From Deltaproteobacteria bacterium (lineage in GTDB: Bacteria; Desulfobacterota; Binatia; UTPRO1): a DNA stretch of 53,288 bases. Location of the stretch: positions 1-53,288 of the forward strand of contig JADYZW010000010.1 in assembly GCA_020852955.1 (NCBI GenBank), in the 5' to 3' direction. The translations under genes were made by a program, and so were the position numbers. Shown in pieces: positions 15,501-23,137 of the stretch (the first letter of the stretch is position 1; each line of letters starts with the position of its first letter). Under the pieces are notes generated by a model, which saw only the letters and a program-made list of their open reading frames with translations, had not been told where the DNA came from and made no database searches.

Positions 15501-15917
15501 CGTCTCTTCCTCGTCGGCGCGAGCATGACGACGCCGTTCTGCACGATCGTGCTCCGCAAGGGCTACGGCCTCGGCGCGATGGCGATGGCGGGCGGAAGCT
15601 TCAAGGCCGGGCTCTTCACGATGGCGTGGCCGACCGGCGAGTTCGGTGGCATGGGGCTCGAAGGGGCGGTGAAGCTCGGGTTCCGCAAGGAGCTCGCCGC
15701 GCTCACCGACCCGGCGGAGCGCCGCGCGCTCTACGATGCGATGGTCGCGCGTCTCTACCGTCACGGCCAGGGGGTGAGCGCCGCGTCGCACTTCGAGATC
15801 GACGACGTGATCGATCCGGCCGACACGCGCCGCGTGATCGCCGCCGCGTTTGCCGCCGCGCCGCCGGCGCCGGCGCGACGCGACCGCAAGAAACGTCCCT
15901 GCATCGACGCCTGGTGA
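12537..15917 (+). CDS. Single-chain biotin-dependent acyl-CoA carboxylase
   Basis: This 1126-residue protein carries all carboxylase activities. Residues 1-450 are biotin carboxylase (LLVANRGEIAIRVLRAA, ATP-grasp Gly loop KAIAGGGGRGMRVV near 157-170, EANPRLQVEHTVTE near 291). Residues about 525-600 are the biotin carrier domain with the biotinylated Lys in EAMKM (K555). Residues about 610-1126 are the N and C halves of a carboxyltransferase (NHRKKDRMLEVAERERLPVV, GINAGFCFAGNAALLGCCDVVIATA, GFRKELAAL). The order matches the single-chain long-chain acyl-CoA carboxylases; the substrate could be acetyl-, propionyl- or a longer or branched acyl-CoA. It follows nuoI by 24 bases, so the two may share a transcript. 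Confidence 0.9.
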   Translation: MALRALLVANRGEIAIRVLRAAADLGIRTVAVHGEDDAASLHARMADEARSLPGTGPAAYLDAAAIVAAARTTGCDAVHPGYGFLAERADFATRAAEAGLVFVGPRPETLAMFGDKTRARALAAEHDVPLLPGTRGPASREDAAALLAAGAGPIVLKAIAGGGGRGMRVVRDAAALAEAWERCRSEATAAFGNGDLYAERWLARARHVEVQVVGDGSGAVAALGERECTLQRRHQKLVEIAPSPGLAPALRARLVAAALRMAAAVRYASLGTFEFLVDAAGGADAAFYFLEANPRLQVEHTVTEVVTGVDLVATQLRLAGGATLADVGLASGADPAPRGHAVELRINMETMRADGEVLPGGGTLTAYEPASGPGVRVDGYGYAGYTTNPRFDSLLAKLVVHAPSGGVPALLARAARALAECRIEGVPTNLDFLHALVTHPDVVADRVDTGFVERHAAALVAAAAASVRRRPPAGAEAAPLAGARVDRDDPLAVLAHGKAGGRRPDAGGGADAGAALGDGARAVRAHMQGTVVSVDVAEGDTVPAGTTLLVMEAMKMEHVVAAERAGVVRRLAVAPGDTVFEGHLLALLAPADDGGRAAASEDDVDLARVRPDLAEALARHAAGLDAARPEAVARRRAAGQRTARENVDDLCDPGSFVEYGALVIAAQRQRRPVEELIAKTPADGLVAGIGTVNAATARDRASCVVLAYDYTVLAGTQGAQNHRKKDRMLEVAERERLPVVLFSEGGGGRPGDTDALGIAGLDVPTFRAFARLSGLVPLVGINAGFCFAGNAALLGCCDVVIATANSHIGMGGPAMVEGGGLGVFRPEEIGPMTVQAGNGVVDVAVADEVEGVRVAKRYLGFFQGRLPEWTCADQRRLRALVPENRLRVYDVRRIVATLADDGSTLELRRPFGRGMVTALARIEGRAVGIVANDPTHLAGAIDADGADKATRFLQLCDAFDLPVVFLCDTPGIMVGPEIEKRALVRHAARLFLVGASMTTPFCTIVLRKGYGLGAMAMAGGSFKAGLFTMAWPTGEFGGMGLEGAVKLGFRKELAALTDPAERRALYDAMVARLYRHGQGVSAASHFEIDDVIDPADTRRVIAAAFAAAPPAPARRDRKKRPCIDAW

Positions 15918-15975
15918 GCGCCGGCGCCGGCGGTGCGCCGGCGGATCGTTCACGGCGGGGTGCGCGCGCCGACGA

Positions 15976-18900
15976 TCAGACGGCCGCGGATTCGTGGCGC
16001 GAGTCGGTGGCGACGGCCGCCGCGGTGCGGACGGCGCGGCAGTAGAACAGCTCGGTGTCGAGGATGCCCGTCTCGGGAATGTCCTCCCGGGTGTACTCGA
16101 CGTCGAATCCGAGGCGCGCGAGCGCGGTGTCGAGATCGCGGCCGTACGTGCGGTACGCCAGCGCCGCGTTGTCCTCGGAGTTCGCGTCGCCGTGGTATTC
16201 GGGCTCGAGCAGGAACTCGTCGCGCGACGGATCCTCGGGATCGACGACGGCGACCCGGATCAGCGTCTCGGCGCGGGTACGGTCGTGGGGCACCGTGAAG
16301 AGGTACGAACCGCCGGGCGCCAGGACGCGGCGAATCTCGCGCAGGGCGCGTTCGTGGAGCCGGACGTGCTCCAGGACGTCGCTCGTGATGACGAGGTCGA
16401 ACGAGGCGTCGGGAAACGTCAGGCGCTCGAGGTTCTGGTTGCTGCGACGATGGCCGAGCGCCGTGCCGAGCGGCTCGTGGAGGCGCAGCGTCGACGTCGC
16501 GACGTCGATCCAATCGCACGCGTCCAGCAGCTCGGGGAGCGGATACGCATTGTGCAGATAGGCGAACGGCACTTGCGTGTCGTAGATCCGGAGCCGGCGT
16601 GCCGACCGATGCTTCGCGAGGTCGGCGAGCGACGGGGCCACGATGCCGGTGAACTCGCGCACGGCGCGCAAGACGCCGCGCGCGATCGAGCGATAGCGGC
16701 TCGTCGTCAAGCAGTCGCCGCACGTCAGTGACTCGCGGTGGAGCGCGGGATCCTTGAAGTAGAAGGCCGTGGCGAGTCCGCAGACGTTGCACGTTCCGCG
16801 CCGGAGCTCGTGGCCGACGAAGCGGTCCGCGTGCGCCGGCACGCGCGGCTCCTGAGCGCGTCGGGAGACGCGGCGCCGGGCGCGCAACACCTCCGCGGCG
16901 GTTTCCGGCGCCGCGATCGGGACGACGTCGGGCCGCTGTGCCGCGATCTCGCGGGCCTGGGATTCCGTGGCGCAGACGACCAGATCGGCGTCGCGCAGCA
17001 TGTGCTCGTGGCGGTGGCGCAGCACGTCCGCATCGACCGGAAAGCCGCTCGGATCGTCGCTTGCGTCGTAGAGCACCGTACGGTCGAGCCACCGGAAGGC
17101 ATCGAGAGCGTTGTAAGCGAAGACCCACACGACGGGCGCGTCGAGGTGCTCCAGCACGCCGCGGGGACCGCGGTAGCCCCAGAGATTGCGCGCGATCGGA
17201 TGGAACCCGTCGCGCTCGGCGGCGCCGTCCCATTCCTCGTCGACGAAGACCAGCATTCCGCGCTCGGCGAGCGCCGCCGCGACGCGCTCCACCCGGCGGA
17301 CGTGCCCGGTCGCATCGCGCATGCGGCGCGGGAAGACGAAGACGTCGGAGGGCCGGACGCCGGACGCCTCGACGATGTCCCGCAGCCGCCGCCCGAGATC
17401 GACGATGCGCGGCGCGGCCGCGTCGTCCTGGTGCGGGGCCCAGGGCCCCCATTTGCGCTCGTAGGCGCGGCGATTGCGCTCGAAGATCTCGCGATAGCGG
17501 GTGTCGTCGAGGCGCTTGAACGAGGCCCCGCCGACGTGGTGCACGAAGGCGTCCATCGCCACCGCCACCCGATAGCCTCCGTTGTGCATGCGGCGCGCGT
17601 AGTCGTCGTCCTCGAACATCCCGATCTCGAAGCGCTCGTCGAGTGGTCCGATCTCGTCGAAGACGGCCCGGCGCGTGGCCACGCAGAACATCGCCAGCAT
17701 GCTCATGCCGCGGAGGCGGTCGGCGTGCTCGTGGGTGAAGCGGGCGGCCCACGCGGGCATGTCGGCGAGGGTGGCGTAGCCCACGGCGACTTTCGCTTCG
17801 TTGCCGATCTCGTTGGTGGCTGGACCGATGAGGCCGACGTCCGGCGCCGCGTGGAGGTGGCGGATCAAGGTCGAGAGCCAGCCGCGGGTCACCACGGTGT
17901 CGTTGTTGAGCAACGCGAGATACGCGCCGGTCGCTTGCGCGAGCCCCTGATTGCACGCTTTGGCGAATCCCAGGTTTTCGTCGTTGGCGACCACGACGAC
18001 GTCCGGCCGGTCCGCGGCGAGCGTGGCGAGATACTCCCGGGTGCCGTCGGTGGAGGCGTTGTCGACCACGATCACCTCGTGGTTCGGCCACTCCGTGCGC
18101 GTGAGGACCTCCTGCAGGCAACGGCGGTTGAGCGCGAGGTTGTCGTGGGTGACGATCACCGTCGACGCTCGCGGAAAGAGCGGGGGCACGAGCGGCGCGA
18201 GCTCCTCGTAGCGCGCTTGCCAGGTATTGGCGCTCGCGAAGGCGCGCCGGGCGTCGATGTGCGCGGCGTCCGCCGGCTCCAGCGCCGCGACGATCTCGCG
18301 CTCGAACTCCTCGGCGGTCTCGGCGAGTCGCACGAGGTCGCCGAGCAATCGCATCTCGGGCAACGGCACCGAAATCATTGGCTTCCCGGATGCCAGGGTC
18401 TCGTACGCCTTCACCGGGTTGGTCGCTTCGGTGAGCGGCAGGCGCTTGAAGGGCAGCAGCGTCACGTCGAAGGTCGCGAGCCACGCCGGCAGGTCCGCGT
18501 AGGGCTGCTCTCCCGGGAGGGTGACGTTCGGCAGCTTCTCGAGCCGTGCGATCTCGCCCGTGTCGGTCGACCCGACGAGCACGAAGTCCCAGTCCGGCCT
18601 GCGCTCCGCGAGATCGGCGACGAGGTCGCCGTCGAACCAATGCGCGATCGCGCCGAAGAAGCCGACGACCGGACGCGTCCCGCGGGTGCGGGGGGCGGAG
18701 GCGGCGGTCGCGAAATGGTCGAAGTCGCATCCGTTCCGCAGGAGGAGCGTTTGCGCGCGATGGCGGCGCGCCTGCTCGGCGAGGAGCGGTGACGACACGG
18801 ACACCAGGTCGGCGCGGGCGAAGAGCGCCTCTTCGTCCGCGGCCGTCGCGCCAGTGAACGTCGAGAAGCCCGCGTGATGGTCCATGCAGTCGTACCAGAT

Positions 18901-20733
18901 CGGCCACGCCAGCCGCTCGCGGGCGCGCGCGGCGAGCGGCCACCAGAACGGCAGCTGCACGACGGCGAGCGTGGCGCCGAGTCCGCAATCGACGCGCAGG
19001 CGGTTCAGCGAGGCGAAGAGCTCGTCGCACGCCGGCTCCTCGAGCGCGTCCTTCCACACGTCGCGGGGGGGGCCGGCGAGCCTGACGAGGTGGACGTTCG
19101 GTGCCTTCAGGGTGACCGCGGGGGCCGTCCCGGGAGGCGCGAACCGAGGCTCGACGTAGAACACCCGGTGTCCGGCGGCCGCGAACCGCGTCATCAGTTG
19201 CTGCGGGCGCTGGAAACGAAAATCCCAGTCGATGATCGGAAAACAGACGACGTCGAGCGTTCCCGGGGGAAGGGGCATCGCCGCCGGCGCGCCGTCGGCT
19301 CCGGGGCTCGGGTTCGCCGACGCCGCGCGGCGCCGCAGGCGTCGCAACGCCGGAAAGAGGTAGTGGTGCTTGAAGACGCCGTACCCGTGCAGCAGGCGCC
19401 ACCCGGGTGTGCGCTTGATCGCCGCGAGCTCCGCTTCGGCGGCCTCGGCCCGCCGCCGCAAGACGTCGACATCCCGGCTGCGTTGCGTGGCGCCCGGAAG
19501 CGCGGGGACCGTCAGGTCCACGTCGCGTCCGAGGAACGCGGACAACGTACGCCAGGATTCCTCCCGCTGCTCGAGACGCGACCGCACGCGATCGGACACG
19601 CGCTCCAAGGCCGCGATGCGCTGCGCCGCGGGGGTGCTCGCGCCGCGCGCGGCGGCGAGCACGCCGTCGCCGTCCGCCGCGAGGAGGACGCGCGCGACGT
19701 CGACCCGCGCCGCGAGCGGCGCGGCGAGCCCCGTCCGGCCGTCGATCGCTCCTTCGAGCGCCCGCGCGGCCGCGTCCGTCGCGGCGGTGTCCAGAGCGAC
19801 CATGCGATCCGGACGCTCCCCGGCCTGCGCGCGACCTCCCGGACTCCGGTCCGTGCCGATGCCGACCGCCGGCGTCCCGGCGACCGCGGCGAGGATCGCG
19901 CCCTGGACGCTCGCCGTTGCCACGACGTCGCACGAGCCGAGCCAGCACGCGACGGCCGCCGGCTCGGTCGCGTCCACGACCAGGAGGGCGTCGGCGTCGA
20001 GCGCGAGCGTCGCCGTGTCGAAATCCCGCACCGTGACGACTTCGAGGGAACGACGCGCGGCGAGCACGCTCACCGCGGCGGCGAGCGCCTGGTCGGCGGG
20101 TGAGCCGACCGTCGCCGACGGTACGACGCCGACGCGGACCGGTCGCCCGCGCGGCGTCGGGACCAGCGCGGTCTCGGGGACGACCCCGAACGCCGGGTCG
20201 GCCGTCACCACGAGCGCCCCCGTAAAGCCCGCGGCGCGGAGAGCGGCGGCGCTCTCGTCGTCGCGGACCGACACGTGCGCGGCGAGCGAGGCCAGGAATC
20301 CGGCGAGGTGCGGTCGCTCGCCGGCGGCGGGCGGGACGCCGATCGCGAACAGGGCCGAGGGGACCCCGGCGGCGGCGGCGCGCAGCAGGGCGCGGGCGAC
20401 CTGCGCCGCCGGCGTCGCCGCCTCCGCGCGACACACGTCGTCGAGGCGGAGTGCGGTGGCGTCGTGCCAGGGCGCTCCCGCGACGACGACGAGGTCGGCG
20501 GACGCGATCGCGCGCGCCAGCGCGGCGTCGTCGCCGGCATCGACGGTGGCGCTTTCGAGATCCCGAAACGACGGACACGCGAACGACGCCAGCGTCGTCG
20601 TCACGTCATGCGACCGAGCGCGAAGCGCACGCGTCACGATGCGGGCCGTCGCGTCTTCCTCGACGTCTCCGACGCCGAATCGCCCGAGCAGGACGACGTG
20701 CACCGATCGAGCGGCCGACGGGGTCGAGGTCAT
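15976..20733 (-). CDS. Giant modular glycosyltransferase with C-terminal methyltransferase
   Basis: This 1585-residue protein appears to have several modules. Residues about 1-330 resemble a polysaccharide pyruvyl transferase fold (HVVLLGRFGVGDVEEDA, SVRDDESAAALRAAGF). Residues about 345-460 are a linker with coiled-coil character (RIAALERVSDRVRSRLEQRE). Residues about 490-850 look like a GT4-type transferase (DFRFQRPQQLMTRFAAAGHRVFYVEP, VGFFGAIAHWFD). Residues about 855-1120 are a GT2 domain (STVIVTHDNLALNRR, IVVDNASTDGTREYL, ALLNNDTVV, MFEDDDYARRM). A further transferase-like part (about 1140-1290) follows. The C-terminus has a CxxC...CxxC zinc-ribbon-like motif (CNVCG, CGDC near 1315-1340) and a class I methyltransferase (DLVITSDVLEHVR). 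It probably builds or caps a surface glycan. There are no membrane segments. Confidence 0.88.
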   Translation of the reverse strand: MTSTPSAARSVHVVLLGRFGVGDVEEDATARIVTRALRARSHDVTTTLASFACPSFRDLESATVDAGDDAALARAIASADLVVVAGAPWHDATALRLDDVCRAEAATPAAQVARALLRAAAAGVPSALFAIGVPPAAGERPHLAGFLASLAAHVSVRDDESAAALRAAGFTGALVVTADPAFGVVPETALVPTPRGRPVRVGVVPSATVGSPADQALAAAVSVLAARRSLEVVTVRDFDTATLALDADALLVVDATEPAAVACWLGSCDVVATASVQGAILAAVAGTPAVGIGTDRSPGGRAQAGERPDRMVALDTAATDAAARALEGAIDGRTGLAAPLAARVDVARVLLAADGDGVLAAARGASTPAAQRIAALERVSDRVRSRLEQREESWRTLSAFLGRDVDLTVPALPGATQRSRDVDVLRRRAEAAEAELAAIKRTPGWRLLHGYGVFKHHYLFPALRRLRRRAASANPSPGADGAPAAMPLPPGTLDVVCFPIIDWDFRFQRPQQLMTRFAAAGHRVFYVEPRFAPPGTAPAVTLKAPNVHLVRLAGPPRDVWKDALEEPACDELFASLNRLRVDCGLGATLAVVQLPFWWPLAARARERLAWPIWYDCMDHHAGFSTFTGATAADEEALFARADLVSVSSPLLAEQARRHRAQTLLLRNGCDFDHFATAASAPRTRGTRPVVGFFGAIAHWFDGDLVADLAERRPDWDFVLVGSTDTGEIARLEKLPNVTLPGEQPYADLPAWLATFDVTLLPFKRLPLTEATNPVKAYETLASGKPMISVPLPEMRLLGDLVRLAETAEEFEREIVAALEPADAAHIDARRAFASANTWQARYEELAPLVPPLFPRASTVIVTHDNLALNRRCLQEVLTRTEWPNHEVIVVDNASTDGTREYLATLAADRPDVVVVANDENLGFAKACNQGLAQATGAYLALLNNDTVVTRGWLSTLIRHLHAAPDVGLIGPATNEIGNEAKVAVGYATLADMPAWAARFTHEHADRLRGMSMLAMFCVATRRAVFDEIGPLDERFEIGMFEDDDYARRMHNGGYRVAVAMDAFVHHVGGASFKRLDDTRYREIFERNRRAYERKWGPWAPHQDDAAAPRIVDLGRRLRDIVEASGVRPSDVFVFPRRMRDATGHVRRVERVAAALAERGMLVFVDEEWDGAAERDGFHPIARNLWGYRGPRGVLEHLDAPVVWVFAYNALDAFRWLDRTVLYDASDDPSGFPVDADVLRHRHEHMLRDADLVVCATESQAREIAAQRPDVVPIAAPETAAEVLRARRRVSRRAQEPRVPAHADRFVGHELRRGTCNVCGLATAFYFKDPALHRESLTCGDCLTTSRYRSIARGVLRAVREFTGIVAPSLADLAKHRSARRLRIYDTQVPFAYLHNAYPLPELLDACDWIDVATSTLRLHEPLGTALGHRRSNQNLERLTFPDASFDLVITSDVLEHVRLHERALREIRRVLAPGGSYLFTVPHDRTRAETLIRVAVVDPEDPSRDEFLLEPEYHGDANSEDNAALAYRTYGRDLDTALARLGFDVEYTREDIPETGILDTELFYCRAVRTAAAVATDSRHESAAV

Positions 20734-20915
20734 CGCGCGGGCTTGGTCTACAGCGCGGGCGCGCGCGTCGTCAACGTTCGGGACGCGTCAGGACGTGCGT
20801 CGTTCGGGACGCGTCGTGTCGTCGGCGTCGGACGCGGCGGTCCCGAGTGCGCACCGTCGCGTGCGGTCGAGCGCCGCGATATGAGTCGGCGCTGCATGGT
20901 CGCGCGAACGGAGAC
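20734..20915. promoter_or_regulatory. Divergent intergenic region with 15-bp direct repeats
   Basis: This 182-base region lies between two divergent glycan genes. CGTTCGGGACGCGTC occurs at 20775-20789 and again at 20801-20815, 26 bases apart start to start, with a third partial match close by (GGCGTCGGACGCG). The spacing is two and a half helical turns, compatible with an operator, but simple GC-rich slippage is as likely. No promoter hexamers are obvious. Confidence 0.35.
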
Positions 20916-22157
20916 ATGAGGAGCCGCCGGTGGCGCGCGCTGCGCCGAACGCTGCGGGGGATGGCTTCGCGACGCCGCGTGTTGATCGTGCCTCCGGGCC
21001 CCCAGGGCGGCGTCGGCGACGCGGCGGTCACGCACATGCTCGTGCAGGAGGTCCGCGCGGCCGGCGTGGCGGGCGTCGCGGTCGTGAGGTACGCGGGGGA
21101 CGAAGGCGAGGAGCTGTGGGGCGACGCGCATGCCTCGAGCTACCTGGCCGCGCCGTCGTGGCCCTTCGATCGCGCGCGCTGGTCGGGTTCCGTGCTCGCG
21201 GCGGCGCTCGCGGACTACGACGACGTCGTGATCGCGGGCAACGACTGCATCGACGGGGGCTATGCGAACGAAGGCACCGTGGCGCTGCTCGAGTGCGCGC
21301 GCTTCGCGCAGGAGCTCGGGAGCCGGGTGGCGCTGGTGAACTGCAGCTTCAACCAGCGCCCGACGTCCGTCGCCGTCGAGGCGCTGCGCCGTCTGCCGGC
21401 GTCGATCCCGGTATGGCTGCGCGACGCGATCTCGGCCCGCTCGTTGCGGGCGGCGACGGGCCGCACGGCCTACCTCGGAGCGGAGATCGCGTTCCTCGTC
21501 GAGCCGCGCGCCGGCGATCCGCGCGGGCCGCTCGAATGGGTGCGGCGGCACGCGGCCGCGGGCAAGCGCGTCGTCGTACTGGTGCCGAACCCGATGGTCG
21601 GCACCCGCGATCCGTTGGGGGCGCCGCAGCGCGATCCCGGACCGTACGTCGCGATCCTCGAGCGGCTGTTGCGTTTGCCGGTCGGGGAGACGCGCGTCCT
21701 CGTCGCGCCGAACGACGCGCGTCCCGCCGTCGGCGATCTGGAACTCGTGGACGCGATCGCGGGCGCGCTGCCGCGCGCGTGCGCGGACGCCGTGTGCGTA
21801 TCGGCGCGGCCATTGCCCGCGGCGCTGCTCGCCGAGACGGCGCGCCACGCCGCCCTGTTGGTCGGCGCGCGTTTCCATGCGGTCGTCATGGCGCTCGTCG
21901 CCGGCACGCCCGTCGTCGCGCTCGAGTACCAGGACAAGATGCGGGGCGTGCTGCGCGACTGCGCGCTCGAGGACCTCTGGGTGCCGTGCGCCGGCGGACT
22001 CGATCCCGGCGTCATCGTGGCGCGGGCCGAGGCGGCGCTCGCGCGCGCGGGCGCGATTCGTGGCGCGATCGCGGCCGCCGTTCCCGTGCTGCGGCGCCGC
22101 GCCTCCGCGATGGTCGCGGACGTCCTCGCGGACGGGGGAGCGCCGTTCGCGGGCTGA
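20916..22157 (+). CDS. Polysaccharide pyruvyl transferase family protein
   Basis: This 413-residue protein opens with the glycine-rich RRVLIVPPGPQGGVGDAAVTHMLVQEV and has the family's second half (LLVGARFHAVVMALVAGTPVVALEYQDKMRGVL). There the GxRFHA motif is the best-conserved mark of CsaB/WcaK-like pyruvyl transferases. Such enzymes add pyruvate ketals to cell-surface sugars, although many homologues are uncharacterised. It is divergent from the giant glycosyltransferase, whose N-terminus belongs to the same fold, so they probably act on one glycan. ATG 20916 is used as start; ATG 20961 (MASRRRVL) begins closer to the conserved fold and may be the true one. Confidence 0.85.
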   Translation: MRSRRWRALRRTLRGMASRRRVLIVPPGPQGGVGDAAVTHMLVQEVRAAGVAGVAVVRYAGDEGEELWGDAHASSYLAAPSWPFDRARWSGSVLAAALADYDDVVIAGNDCIDGGYANEGTVALLECARFAQELGSRVALVNCSFNQRPTSVAVEALRRLPASIPVWLRDAISARSLRAATGRTAYLGAEIAFLVEPRAGDPRGPLEWVRRHAAAGKRVVVLVPNPMVGTRDPLGAPQRDPGPYVAILERLLRLPVGETRVLVAPNDARPAVGDLELVDAIAGALPRACADAVCVSARPLPAALLAETARHAALLVGARFHAVVMALVAGTPVVALEYQDKMRGVLRDCALEDLWVPCAGGLDPGVIVARAEAALARAGAIRGAIAAAVPVLRRRASAMVADVLADGGAPFAG

Positions 22158-22317
22158 GGACGGCTGCGCGCGCGGCCCGCCGGACATGGATCCGTACGCG
22201 CCGTTCGGGATTTGCGGGCCGCGCCCGAGTTTGTTACTCCCTCCCGGCTTCTGACCGGACGTTGCGCGTCGCCGCAGCGACGGTCACTACCACTTGCACG
22301 CGGGGGAAAGTCGCGCG

Positions 22318-22818
22318 TTGTCGTTGTCCGTCGCTCTCTTCTACGCCTTCGCCGCATTCACCGTGATCAGCGCGGCCGGCGTCGCGTTCTCCCGCAACAT
22401 CGTCTACTCGGCCTTCGCCCTTCTCGGGACGCTCTTCGGCGTCGCCGCGCTCTACGTCTTCCTGGGGGCGGACTTCGTCGCCGGCGCCCAGTTCCTCATC
22501 TACATCGGCGGCGTCCTCGTGCTGATCCTCTTCGCCGTGATGTTGACGCACCGGATCGCCGACGGCGCCGTCTCGAACCGGGCGGCCGGGGGGCCGGCGG
22601 CGCTCGTCGCGGTCGGGCTGGTGGCCGCGGTGCTCGGGCGCGCCCTCTTCAAGGCCCGCTGGCCGGTCGTGGACGTCCTTGCGGACGGACCGACGACGCA
22701 CGCGATCGGCGACGGCTTCCTCGGGCGCTACGTCCTGCCGTTCGAGCTCGCGTCGTTCGTGCTGCTCGCGGTGCTGGTCGGCGCCATCGTCGTGTCGCGC
22801 AAAGAGCTGCGGAGCTGA
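22318..22818 (+). CDS. nuoJ: NADH-quinone oxidoreductase subunit J
   Basis: This 166-residue protein has five membrane segments and the NuoJ signature AGAQFLIYIGGVLVLILFAVML (residues about 54-75), around the helix with a pi-bulge that matters for coupling. No ATG is available at the N-terminus. TTG 22318 (MSLSVALFYAFAAF) follows a GGGGGAAAG ribosome-binding stretch at 22302-22310 and is preferred; TTG 22294 would add eight hydrophilic residues. It begins a tight run nuoJ-K-L-M-N. Confidence 0.94.
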   Translation: MSLSVALFYAFAAFTVISAAGVAFSRNIVYSAFALLGTLFGVAALYVFLGADFVAGAQFLIYIGGVLVLILFAVMLTHRIADGAVSNRAAGGPAALVAVGLVAAVLGRALFKARWPVVDVLADGPTTHAIGDGFLGRYVLPFELASFVLLAVLVGAIVVSRKELRS

Positions 22819-22825
22819 GGGCGCG

Positions 22826-23137
22826 ATGCCGGGTGTCCCGCTGCAACACGTCCTCCTCGTCGGCCTCGTGCTCTTCGCGCTCGGACTCTATACCGTGCTC
22901 ACCCGGCGGAACGCGATCGGCATCCTGATGGGCATCGAGCTGCTCCTCAACGCCGCCAACGTCAACTACGTCGCCTTCGCCCGCTACTCGGGCGCGCCGA
23001 CCGACGGCCAGATCTTCGCGATCTTCGTCGTCATGCTGGCGGCGGCCGAAGCCGCGGTCGGCCTCGCGATCGTGCTCGGCATCTACCGCAACTTCGAGAG
23101 CATCGACGTCGATGCGACGCACGCGCTCAGGCATTGA
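22826..23137 (+). CDS. nuoK: NADH-quinone oxidoreductase subunit K
   Basis: This 103-residue protein has three membrane segments. GILMGIELLLNAANVNYVAFAR contains the conserved membrane Glu of transmembrane helix 2 needed for proton pumping, and a second Glu is in MLAAAEAAVGLAIVLGIYR. It begins 7 bases after nuoJ. Its stop overlaps the nuoL start (TGATG at 23135-23139). Confidence 0.96.
   Translation: MPGVPLQHVLLVGLVLFALGLYTVLTRRNAIGILMGIELLLNAANVNYVAFARYSGAPTDGQIFAIFVVMLAAAEAAVGLAIVLGIYRNFESIDVDATHALRH

Noticed and set aside
11379..15953. Very long minus-strand open frame (about 1500 codons) opposite nuoI and the carboxylase
   Set aside because: Its product is extremely rich in Arg, His, Asp and Glu with no domain, and it lies exactly antisense to clear genes. 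It is a shadow of GC-rich codon use.
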